A stretch of 64,000 nt of DNA from Ornithorhynchus anatinus (taxonomy: Eukaryota; Chordata; Mammalia; Monotremata; Ornithorhynchidae): positions 41,588,305 through 41,652,304 of the forward strand of contig NC_041743.1 in NCBI RefSeq assembly GCF_004115215.2, read 5' to 3'. The notes under the pieces were generated by a model. The model made no database searches and had not been told where the DNA came from. It saw only the letters and a list, made by a program, of their open reading frames with translations. Within the stretch, counting starts at the first letter, position 1. Each line of letters begins with the position of its first letter. Both the position numbers and the translations under genes were made by a program. This document shows, one piece after another, positions 33,915-44,000 of this stretch.

Positions 33915-34550
33915 CGGCTGGGGGGCTCGGGTAGCTCCGGCTGAGCCCCCCTACCCAAATGAGTGTCGTGGGCCAGAACGGTCCCACAGAGAAGGGTCAG
34001 GGCAGGGAGAGTCAGAGACTGAGACTGGAGTCAAGGAGAACTTACTGAGAGAGAGAGATCTAGACAAAAGAGAAAAATCGGACATAAAGACAGAGACAGA
34101 AAGAGGGGATCAAATAGGGAGGCAAGGAGAAAGGGAGAGCCAGATGGGGAGACATGGAGAGGAAGGGGATTAGAGAGAATAGGGGTGTACTGCAGAGTTT
34201 AAGAGATATGAGATAGAGAAAGGGCACAACAAAGAGAGACGCCTAGGGAGAAGGAGGATGCAGGAGTAGGGAGAAAGATAAAGACGAGGGAGACAAATAT
34301 GGGAGAATTTTCAGGCAGCAGCGGAGGGAAACAGGGAGCAAGGAAGGAAGAGCAAGGAGAGAAAGAAAGGGACGAGGAGATAAGACCCGTATAATGCAAC
34401 TGTTTTTCTAACGCGGACAATTAACGTAATAACCTGTCCGACAAGCGCCCCTCCTCCTCGGTCCCACCTGCCCCCGCCCCGCCCGGGGGAAGCGGGGTCC
34501 GCAGGTCATCTGGGCTTCGATCGCCCCTCAGTCTGCGCCTTCACGGCCCT
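33915..34550. other. Purine-rich unique stretch
   Basis: GAGA- and GGGA-rich from 34010 to 34380, then a small CpG-rich patch at 34440-34530. No supported exon. Confidence 0.4.
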
Positions 34551-34554
34551 TACT

Positions 34555-34625
34555 TCATTCAATCGTATTGAGCCTTACTCTGAGCAGAGCTCTGTACTAA
34601 GCGCTTGGAAAGTACAATTCAGCAA
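34555..34625 (-). repeat. L2 3' end fragment
   Basis: Antisense: TTCATTCAATCGTATTGAGCC through GCTTGGAAAGTACAATTCAG. Confidence 0.8.
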
Positions 34626-34799
34626 CAAAGAAATCAACCCTGCTCACACGCCCATCTTATGCAGAACTCTTTTCCCCTTCTCCGGAGGTGGAAACTGAGG
34701 CCCCGGCGAGGCCGAGTATAGAGGGTAGAGCAGAGCGCTCAGAGATTCCAGGTGGGAGAGCTGGGGGAACCTCCTCACTATCCCACTGGGACTGTGTTT

Positions 34800-35100
34800 C
34801 AATCTATCAATCAGGACTGTTTCAATCAATCAGGACTGTGTTTCAATCAGCCAATCAATCAGGACCGTGTTTCATTCAGCCGATCAATCAGGCCTGTGTT
34901 TCAATCAATCAGGACTGTGTTTCAATCAGCCAATCAATCAGGACTGTGTTTCAATCAATCAGTCTTATTTTTCAAGGGCTTTCCGTGTGCAGAGCGCTGT
35001 ACTAAGCGCTTGGGAGAGGACAGTCCAACACACGGTGGGTCGACCCATTACCTGCCCACAGCGACCTCACAATCTAGAGGGGGAGAGATATCTTAATACC
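34800..35100 (-). repeat. L2 3' end with internal minisatellite
   Basis: An antisense L2 end (34958-35100) is preceded by seven tandem units of 15-31 bp built on TCAATCAGGACTGTGTTTCAA (34800-34957), grown from the ATCAATCA start of the element. Confidence 0.8.
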
Positions 35101-35107
35101 AAAAAAT

Positions 35108-35220
35108 AGCTCGTTGTGGGCAGGGAACTTTATTGTTGTATTGTACTTTCCCAAGCGTTTAGTCTAGTGCCGTGCACCCAGTAGGCGCTCAATAAATGCG
35201 ATTGAATGAGTGAATAAATT
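35108..35220 (+). repeat. L2 3' tail
   Basis: Sense: GCTCGTTGTGGGCAGGGAAC to AATAAATGCGATTGAATGAG. Confidence 0.85.
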
Positions 35221-35370
35221 ACGGATCCGGCTATAGAGCGCTGTGGGGCTGAGGGAGGGGTGAAGATCGAGAGCAGAAAGGCTCCTCATCCCCCCAGACC
35301 GAGTTTCTGGGAAGTTTCCCAGTAAAGGCGGGGAATTCCCCATTGAGCCAAACTTGGGCTTCCCGGACCG

Positions 35371-35406
35371 TGACGTCACCGTGACGTCACCAACGGCCGG
35401 GTGACG
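35371..35406. promoter_or_regulatory. Tandem full CREs
   Basis: Two perfect TGACGTCA palindromes at 35371-35378 and 35382-35389, start to start 11 bp (about one helical turn), with a TGACG half site at 35402-35406, in a small CpG-rich island (35330-35480). These bind CREB/CREM/ATF factors. No first exon is identified. Confidence 0.5.
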
Positions 35407-35554
35407 ACATCCCCCGGGTTCGGAAGGCTTCGGCCGACGGAGTTCTCCGGTTCTCCACCGCCCCCTTGCGGCAACTGGGGGACTCGCGCTCCGTCTCTCC
35501 CTCTGTCTCTCTATCTCGCTGTCTCTGTTCCTCCCGTCTCTGTGGACCTGCAAA

Positions 35555-35710
35555 TAATAATAATGATGTTGGTATTTGTTAAGCGCTTCCTATGTGCAGA
35601 GCATTGTTCTAAGCGCTGGGGGAGATACAGGGGAATCAGGTTGTCCCACGTGAGGCTCACAGTTAATCCCCATTTTACAGATGAGGTCACTGAGGCACGG
35701 AGAAGTGCAA
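35555..35710 (-). repeat. Mon-1 SINE, partial
   Basis: Antisense: AATAATGATGTTGGTATTTG to GAGGCACGGAGAAGTG; 5' part of the SINE missing. Confidence 0.85.
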
Positions 35711-35881
35711 ACCGGCCCGGTTAACCTACCAGCCCCCCACGGGTAACACCAGCCCGCCCCACCGGGGCCCGTCTGCGTCGCCCTGATTTCCTCCCTCTGC
35801 TTCTTCCCCCTTCTACCCATCCCACAGCACTTCGGTCCATATCTCTATTTATATAATTTATAGTACATATTAAAGTACATG

Positions 35882-36300
35882 GGAAGCAGCGTGGCTCAGT
35901 GGAAAGAGCCCGGGCTTTGGAGTCAGAGGTCATGGGTTCGAATCCCGGCTCTGCCACTTGTCAGCTGTGTGACTGTGGGCAAGTCACTTCACTTCTCTGG
36001 GCCTCAGTTCCCTCATCTGTAAAATGGGGATTAAGACTGTGAGCCCCACGTGGGACAACCTGATTCCCCTGTGTCTACCCGAGCGCTTAGAACAGTGCTC
36101 TGCACATAGTAAGCGCTTAACAAATACCAACATTATTATTATTATTTATTTATGTTTGTATCGCTGTCTCTCCCCCTCCCACCCCCAAGACGGTGAGCTC
36201 GTCGTGGGCCGGGCCTGTAACTCTTTATTGCGGTAGTGTACTAGCCCCAGCGCTTAGTACAGTGTTCTGCACACAGTAGGCGTTCAATAAATGAATGAAT
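35882..36300 (+). repeat. Mon-1 SINE followed by L2 tail
   Basis: Near-consensus full Mon-1 (35882-36150), with intact A box and B box GGGTTCGAATCCC, then a sense L2 tail (36150-36300). Confidence 0.9.
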
Positions 36301-36665
36301 GGAAGGAGGAAGGGCCCCCCCCTCGAACCCACGGGCGGAGGCTGAGGGTGGCATGTAACTAATCCCGGGCTCGGATGCTAATCCGGCCGCACAGATGGTG
36401 GGGAGGACCGGGGGTGGGAGAAGGGGCGGAAAACCCATCCCCGGGAATTTGGAGCAGGACCGACCCTTGGGGGGGGGGGGGGGGGAGGCAACGAGAAGCG
36501 AAAGGAGAAAGGGAAAGTAGAAGGCGGGGAGAGAAAGGAATAGGATGTGAAGAAATCAGGGAGGACTAAATGTAAACTTGGGGAAATCCATTTTGCTTTT
36601 ACCATGACCCTCCGCCTTCATCCTCCCCTCTCCCCCACTTCCAGGTTTCCCACTTCCTTGCTCTG

Positions 36666-36800
36666 GGCATCTTCTAGACTGTAAACTCGTTGTGGGCAGA
36701 GAATGTGTGCTTTTTCTTAGACTGTAGTCTCCCAAGCCGGTAGCACAGTGCTCTGCACACAGTAAGTGCTCAATAAGTGTGATCGATTGATTCAATTCAT
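36666..36800 (+). repeat. L2 3' tail
   Basis: Sense: TCTAGACTGTAAACTCGTTG to AATAAGTGTGATCGATTGAT. A G-run (36466-36485) precedes it in unique sequence. Confidence 0.8.
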
Positions 36801-36849
36801 TCAATGGGGCAGCACCATTGCTCTTCCTTCTGTCCCATTTCCCCTCGGC

Positions 36850-37125
36850 CACAGTGCGGCCTAGGGGAAAGATCCCAGGGCCCGGAGGCAGGGGAGCTGG
36901 GTTCTAATTCCAGCCTCGCCACTTGCCTGCTGTGTGGCCTTAGGCTGGTTGCTTCACTTTGGCGTGCTTCGGTTTCCTCATCCGTAAAATGGGGTTTAAT
37001 ACCTGTTCTCTCTTCATCTTAGACTACGAGCCTCATGTGGGTCCGGAACTGTAACCGACCTGATTATCTTATATCCACTACAGTACCAGACACAGAGTAA
37101 GTGCTTCACAAATAGCATGACTGCT
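36850..37125 (+). repeat. MIR/Mon-1 SINE, old
   Basis: Sense, diverged: ACAGTGCGGCCTAGGGGAAAG to AGTGCTTCACAAATAGCATG. Confidence 0.7.
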
Positions 37126-37443
37126 CCCTTCCTCACTTTCTTCTCCCTGACCTCTCCCTCTTTGCATTAAAAACCACAGTCCAGATGGTGTCACCCTTTG
37201 CCCTCCCCACCCTGTTCTCTTTTTATTTTCCATCCCAAACCCTCCACTTCCGGTGCTAAAACTTTCACTTGCATTTCTCAATGTGTGGCATCCTCGCCTG
37301 CTTCCTGAAAGGGGCAAGAAAACGTGAGGGGCTCCGTGGAAGCTACTTGCCCTGTCACCCATTCCTCTGATGGGAAGGGACAGAGGCAGGGAAAAAGAGG
37401 AAGTGAGACAGAAGACATGTCAGGAGCGGAGCAGAGAAAGGGA

Positions 37444-37850
37444 ATTATTGTACTCTCCTAAGCACTTAGTACGGGGCCCTCCTCTAGACTGTAAACTCGT
37501 TGTGGGCAGGGAATGTGTCTGTTATATTATAATCTCCCAAGCGTTTATTAAAGTGCTCTGTACACGGTAAGTACTCAATAAACAAGATTGACTGAGGTAG
37601 TAAGTGCTCAGAGAAGCAGCATGGCATAGTAGAGCACAGGCCTAGGAGTCAGGTCATGGGTTCTAATCCCGGCTCCGCCACGTGTCCGCTGCGTGACCGT
37701 GGGCAAGTCGCTTCACTTCTCTGTGCCTGTGACCTCATCTGTGAAATGGGGAGCACCGCGCGGGGCAGGGACCGCATCCGACCCGATCTGCTCGTACGTG
37801 CCCCGGCGCTAAGCGTTGAACGAATGCCACTGTTATTATTTTGATTGTCA
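37444..37850 (+). repeat. L2 tail and Mon-1 SINE
   Basis: Sense L2 3' tail (37444-37600) then sense Mon-1 (37612-37850). Confidence 0.8.
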
Positions 37851-37968
37851 AGAATCGCCACCTATTGATTGATAGAGCGGGGGAGGGAGGCCAGGGGGCA
37901 GAGCCCCAGTCCGGGAGTGAAAAAGAAAACCATCCAAACTGTACTTCTATTAAAATGTGCATCATTCT

Positions 37969-37974
37969 TTTATT
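37969..37974 (-). terminator. FAM229A: FAM229A poly(A) signal
   Basis: AATAAA on the minus strand 99 bp past the stop, giving a very short 3' UTR. Confidence 0.6.
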
Positions 37975-38072
37975 TTAAAATGTGCAGCATTGTCTCGTGC
38001 TCGGCAGGCTGCGGGGCCTCGGCGCCGGCCCGTCCTTCCTCCCGACTCAGCGGTGCTTCTGTGCAGGGGCAC

Positions 38073-38680
38073 TCAGGTGGCACGGGCCCGGGGGCTCCCG
38101 CCCATTGCCAGGTACACGTCGATGGGCACGTGCAGCAGCGTCAGGCAGTGGCAGCCCGGGCAGCGTCTCAGTGGCCTGCGGACGGGGCGGGGGGCAACAA
38201 GAAAGGGATGCGGCGACACCGGGGACCGGCCCTGTCAGTGGAGGTGGGCGAAGGTGGCATGAAAGGTGGCACGTTGGACAAGGCTGATTTGGTTCTCTTG
38301 TTGCCGGGCCCAGTCCAGGCTTAGATTGGGTCTGTCGGTTGTTGGATTGGACCCTCCAGTCCGGGCTTAGACTGTCAACTCCTCGAGGGCAGGGAATGTG
38401 ATGTCTATGGTTGGATTGGACCTCCCGAGCGCTCAGTACGGTGCTCCGTACCCAGCGAGCGCTCAATAAATAGGATCGAACGAAGGAATGGAGGGAATCG
38501 GGGATAGAGGGGCCGAGCTTGGAGGCTGGGGGACGGGCTGGCCTCTGACCTGACCGGGGGATGCTCCGTGGCCACGGGGTCCGGGGTGTCCTGGGTCTCG
38601 GGGGCCGTCGTGGCCAGGCCGGGGGAGTCTCCGGCTTCAATGGGGAATCGACGACCTTGCGGGGGCTCCTGGGCGCTCAT
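38073..38680 (-). CDS. FAM229A: FAM229A, two coding exons, 77 aa
   Basis: Small conserved vertebrate protein of unknown biochemical role. Exon 1 CDS 38680-38550 starts MSAQEPPQGRRFPIEAGDSP and ends at donor GTCAGA (non-canonical at +3 but valid GT). Exon 2, 38175-38073, follows CCCGTCCGCAG and reads PLRRCPGCHCLTLLHVPIDV then YLAMGGSPRARAT and stop. The split Arg codon (AG|G) keeps frame. Two family signatures shared with FAM229B are present: RRFP(I/V)E.GDS and LRRCPG.HCLT...VPI.VY. I chose the Met before SAQEPPQGRR because it is the only one in frame; if the human protein is longer than 77 aa, as I recall, an upstream exon could be missing. Minus strand, 2.4 kb head to head with TSSK3. An L2 tail lies in its intron. 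Confidence 0.88.
38360..38495 (+). repeat. L2 3' tail in FAM229A intron
   Basis: Reads GCTTAGACTGTCAACTCCTC to AATAAATAGGATCGAACGAA, antisense to the gene. Confidence 0.8.
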
Positions 38681-39009
38681 GACCGGACCCCGGGCCGCTC
38701 TGTCGGGAAGCGGGGGAGGGAATCAGACGATGGGGGAGCCCCCCGGGCATCCCGGCCCATCAGATCCCTCCCCGTGCCCCCCGGGCCTGGGCGCCCACCT
38801 GCCGGAGGTCCACGCTGGCTCCAGGCGGGAAGCAAGCGACTGGCCGAGCTTCGGTTTGGGGGACGTCTCCGGGCCGGGGCGGCACTGTGAGCCGGGGTTC
38901 TGCGGCGATGACCTCACAGTGGCCGTGGGACATCCCAGCTTCCGTTCTTTACCACGGGGAGCCCCCGGAGCCCCCTCCCCGCCACCCTGCATCAGCCTCC
39001 TTTCTTACC

Positions 39010-39690
39010 TCCCTACCTCCTGCCTCTGCCCACTTCAGTCCATCCTTCCCTCCGCTGCCCAGATCAGCTTTCTACAGAAACGTCCTGGGCACGACACCCC
39101 GCTCTTCTCAAAAATCTCCAGTGGTTTCCAATCAACCTCCCTATCAAAGAAAAACCCCTCACTCTTGGCTTCCAAGCTGTCCACCCCCTGGCCCCATCCT
39201 ACCTCACCTCCCTTCTGTCCTCCTCCCTCCCAGTCCACACACTCCCCTCCTCTGGGGCCGCTCACCTTCTCCCTAGGCCTCCATCTTGCCTGTCCCACCG
39301 TCCACCCCTGGCCCACAACGTCCTCCTTCCTCAAATCCGCCGAACAATCACTCATTCTCCCCCTTCAAAGCCCTACTTAAGGCTCACCTCCTCCAAGAGG
39401 CCTTCCCAGACTAAGCCCCCTTTTCCTCAGTTTTCCCTCCCTTCCGCATCACCTCCACTCGCTCCCTTTGCTCTTCCCCACCTCTCCCCGCCCCAAGCCC
39501 TTATGTATATATGTATATTTCTATAATTCTGTTTATAGTGATGCCTGTTTACTTGTTTTGCTGTCTGTCTCCCCGCTTCTAGACTGTGGGCAGGGATTGT
39601 CTCTATTGCTGAATTGTACTTTCCAAGCGCTTGGTACAGTGCTCTGCACACAGTAAGCGCTCAGTAAATACGATTGAATGAATGAATGAA
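39010..39690 (+). repeat. L2 LINE 3' end, long
   Basis: About 680 bp of sense L2 end-of-ORF and 3' UTR: AAGCTGTCCACCCCCTGGCC, CTCCTCCAAGAGGCCTTCCC, TGATGCCTGTTTACTTG, then the AAGCGCTTGGTACAGTGCTC tail and ATGAATGAATGAA end. No intact coding frame remains. Confidence 0.85.
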
Positions 39691-39753
39691 CCCGGCATTT
39701 GGGTTGGGGGGTCCCACACCGGCCCCCACCCTCCTTCCCCCGCGACCCCCAGG

Positions 39754-40360
39754 CCAAGCTTCAAAGCCCTACTGAAGGCTCACCTCCTCCAAGAGGCCCT
39801 GCTAGACTAAGCCCCCTTTTCCTCAGTTCCCCTCCCTTCTGCATCCCCCGACTCGCTCCCTTTGCTCTTCCCTCCTCTCCCCGCCCCACAGGGCTTATGT
39901 ATATATGTTTAATTCTATTTATTTATATTGACCAGCATGTCCTAATGGCAAGAGCACCGGCTTGGGAGTCAGAGGACGTGGGTTCTAATCCCGGCTCCGC
40001 CACTTGTCTGCAGTGTGACCTTAGCCAAGTCACTTCACTTCTCTGTGCCTCAGTTACCTCATCCGTCAAATGGTGATTAAGACTGTGAGTCCCACGTGGG
40101 ACAGCTTGATTACCTTGTATCCACCACAGTGCTTAGAACCGTGCTTGGCACATAATAAGCGCTTAATAAGCACTTAACAAATACTGTTGTTATTATTATT
40201 ATGCCTGTTTACTTGTATTGATGTCTCTCCCCCCACTCTAGACTACGAGCCCGTTGTGGGCAGGGATTGTCTCTCTTTATTGCTGCATTGTAGTTTCCAA
40301 GCGCTTAGTACAGGGCTCTGCACACAGTAAATACGATTGAATGAATGAATGAATGATTAA
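39754..40360 (+). repeat. L2 3' end split by a Mon-1 SINE
   Basis: Sense L2 3' end (39754-39935) is interrupted by a full sense Mon-1 (about 39936-40200) and resumes exactly where it left off (TGCCTGTTTACTTGTATTG at 40202) to the GAATGAATGAATGAATG end. This dates Mon-1 activity after that L2 copy. Confidence 0.85.
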
Positions 40361-40599
40361 TAAGGATGGTATTTATTAAGCGCTTACTATGTGCCAGAAT
40401 GAACGCCGCCGGTCGCCCCACAAGGCTCCGGGGACCCCCGACCTCCCACCCCTGGGGTAGGGGGTGGCATGGCCAGCCCATGGTAATGGGGGAAGGGGAG
40501 GGGGCATCAGGGGCTCTGCTGGCTACCGCTCAGAAGGTCCCGCGCTAACCAGATGGACATCCGATTCTGCCCTCGGCACTGAAAGCTCACTGTAGGTGG

Positions 40600-40755
40600 G
40601 AAATAATAATAATGATGATGGTATCTGTGAAGCGCCTACTTTGCGCCAGGCACCGTAATGGGCACTGGAATGTGTCTGTCTATTGTATCGTCCTCTCCCA
40701 GGCGCTTAGACCAGTCCTTTGGGCCCAGTAAGCGCTCGATAAATAGCACTGGCTG
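40600..40755. repeat. Mon-1 start and L2 tail scraps
   Basis: Antisense Mon-1 start (40600-40670) joined to a sense L2 tail (40672-40755). Confidence 0.7.
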
Positions 40756-41053
40756 ACTAACGGGGGAAGGGGCCTGGTGGGGGATGGCCAATGTTGGGGG
40801 GCAGCCCCCGCCCCGGCTTGCATCACAATCAGAGCTCCCGGTTAAAAATCCTCCCCGGGGGCGTCGTCCCCGCACCCGGGGCCGGGTGGAGGCAAGGCAT
40901 GGTCTAGGGGTGGGGGGCTGCTGCCGATGAAGGCCACCCCGGGACAGGAGCCGAAGAGGGCCTACGGTGGGATGGCGCCTGGTGCAGGCGGGATGAGTTG
41001 AGGCGCGGGGTTGAGAAGGCAAGCCAGGGAAGGTAGGAAGGAAGCGAGGCAGC

Positions 41054-44000
41054 ATGGAGGACTTTCTCCTCTCCAATGGGTATCTCTTAGGTTCGACGCT
41101 TGGGGAAGGGACCTACTCCAAAGTCAAAGAGGCATTTTCCAAAAAACACCAGAGAAAAGTGGCAGTCAAAATTATAGACAAGCTGGGAGGACCAGAAGGT
41201 AAGTCAAGGTCCCCAACCGGTCCCCGGTGGCTGGAGGGGAGAGGTGGAGAAGTCACCGTAGTTATCCAGCGCTTAGTACGGGCAGAGCGCTGGGCTAAGC
41301 GCTCGGGAGAGGACGGTACTGTAGAATTAGCAGACGCCTTCCCTGCCCGTCATCTTTTGTAGGACGTGGGTTCTAAAGCCGGCTCCGCCACTCTTCTGCT
41401 CGGTGACCTCGGACAAGTCGCTTCACTTCTCTTTGCCTCAGTGACCTCATCTACAAAATGGGGATTAAGACTCTGAGCCCCACGTGGGACAACCTGATTA
41501 CCCTGTATCTACCCCGGCGCTTAGAACAGTGCTTGGCACATAGTAAGTGCTTAAATACCATCATTATTATTATCCCGATGCTTAGAAAAGTGCATGGCAC
41601 ATAAGCCCTTAGTAAATACCGTAATTATTTTTATTATTATCCTGTTACTTATTCATTCATTCATATTTATTGAGCGCTTACGGTGTGCAGAGCACTAAGC
41701 ATGTGGGAGAACACACTACAACAATAGACAGATGCATTCCCTGCCCCAGTGAGCTTACAGTCTGGGGGGGGGGGGAATAATAATGCCTTGATTTGCTATA
41801 GCATTTTTATTAAGCAAGTGCTCTCGCATATTTAATTCATTTCAACCCTCATAACGACCCTTTGAGGCAGGGAGATAAAGCAGGTATTATCCCCATTTTA
41901 CAGATGGGAAACTGAGGTACAGGGAAGTTAAGTGACTCGCCCCGGGTTATTTGGCAAGTTAACAGCACAGCTTGGACTCGAAACAGGGTCCTCCGGTTTC
42001 TGGGCCGGCGTTCTGCTGCATCGCCACGCCGCTTCTACCCCTGAGCTTAGTAACGCTCGGCACTTAGTAAGAGCTTAAGGAATCCGATGATTATTATTAA
42101 TGATGAATAGGGTTTGCAGAAAAGCGGGAGCTCCTCTCTCCTCAGCCTCTGCAAGGAAATGTGGTGAATCTAGAAGAAGCTGAGCTTGAAGCACCTGAGC
42201 TAGAATGTGGCTGAGATTTCCCAAATCCTCCACTTCCTCACCTAGGGGGCAGGGGATGGGTCTCCCAATTCTATCGTACTCTCCTAAGCACTTAATACAG
42301 TGCTCTGCACACGGTAAGCACTCAATATTCATGATCGATTGACTGATGGATGCTCTGGTCTCTCCACTATTGCATTATTGCCTCCTCCCTGATCTCCCGG
42401 CCTCCAGCCTCTTCCTCCCTTCAGCGGAGATTCCACGCTGCTGCTCTGATCTTCCTGAAGCACCGCTCGGTCCCTATCTCCCCTCTCCTCCAAACCCTCC
42501 ACTGACTCCCCGTGTCTCTTCACATTAAACCAAAACTCCTCACAATCAGCTTTGAGGCTGCCCACCATCTGGACCTATCTGTTCTTCCCCTCTTAGCTTC
42601 TCCCTCATTCCAAGCCACCCTTCTCATTGCACTCCCTTCTCCAACTCCCCAGCCTCCCTCTCCTTGCTCACACTGACCGTTCCTTCTTAGAACTTTCATT
42701 CATTCATTCATTCAATAGTATTTATTGAGCGCTTACTATGTGCAGAGCACTGTACTAAGCGCTTGGGATGAACAAGTCGGCAACAGATAGAGACAGTCCC
42801 TGCCGTTTGACGGGCTTACGGTCTAATCGGGGGAGACGGACAGACGAGAACAATGGCAATAAACAGAGTCAAGGGGAAGAACATCTCGTAAAAAACAATG
42901 GCAACTAAATAGAATCGAGGCGATGTACAATTCATTAACAAAATAAATAGGGTAACGAAAATATATACAGTTGAGCGGACGAGTACAGTGCTGTGGGGAT
43001 GGGAAGGGAGAGGTGGAGGAGCAGAGGGTAAAGGGGAAAAAGAGGGTTAAGCTGCGGAGAGGTAAAAGGGGGATGGCAGAGGGAGTAGAGGGGGAAGAGG
43101 AGCTCAGTCTGGGAACGCCTCTTGGAGGAGGTGATTTTTAAGTAGGGTTTTGAAGAGGGAAAGAGAATCAGTTTGGCGGAGGTGAGGAAGGAGGGCGTTT
43201 CAGGACCGCGGGAGGACGTGACCCAGGGGTCGACGGCGGGATAGGCGAGACCGAGGGACGGTGAGGAGGTGGGCGGCGGAGGAGCGGAGCGTGCGGGGTG
43301 GGCGGTAGAAAGAGAGAAGGGAGGAGAGGTAGGAAGGGGCAGGGTGATGGAGAGCCTCGAAGCCTAGAGTGAGAAGTTTTTGTTTGGAGCGGAGGTCGAT
43401 AGGCAACCACTGGAGTTGTTTAAGAAGGGGAGTGACATGCCCAGATCATTTCTGCGGGAAGATGAGCCGGGCGGCGGAGTGAAGAATAGACCAGAGCGGG
43501 GCGAGAGAGGAGGAAGGGAGGTCAGAGAGAAGGCTGACACAGTAGTCTAGCCGGGATATAACGAGAGCCCGTAACAGTAAGGTAGCCGTCTGGGTGAAGA
43601 GGAAAGGGTGGATCTTGGCGATATCGTAGAGGTGAAACCGGCAGGTCTCGGTAACGGATAGGATGTGTGGGGTGAATGAGAGAGACGAGTCAAGGATGAC
43701 ACCGAGATCGCGGGCCCGAGAGACGGGAAGGATGGTCGTGCCATCCACGGTGATAGAGAAGTCTGGGAGCGGACCGGGTTTGGGAGGGAAGATGAGGAGC
43801 TCAGTCTTGCTCACGTTGAGTTTTAGGTGGCGGGCCGACATCCAGGTGGAGACGTCCCGGAGGCGGGAGGAGATGCGAGCCTGAAGGGAGGGGGAGAGGA
43901 CAGGGGCGGAGATGTAGATCTGCGTGTCATCTGCGTAGAGATGGTAGTCAAAGCCGTGAGAGCGAATGAGTTCACCGAGGGAGTGAGTGTAAATGGAGAA

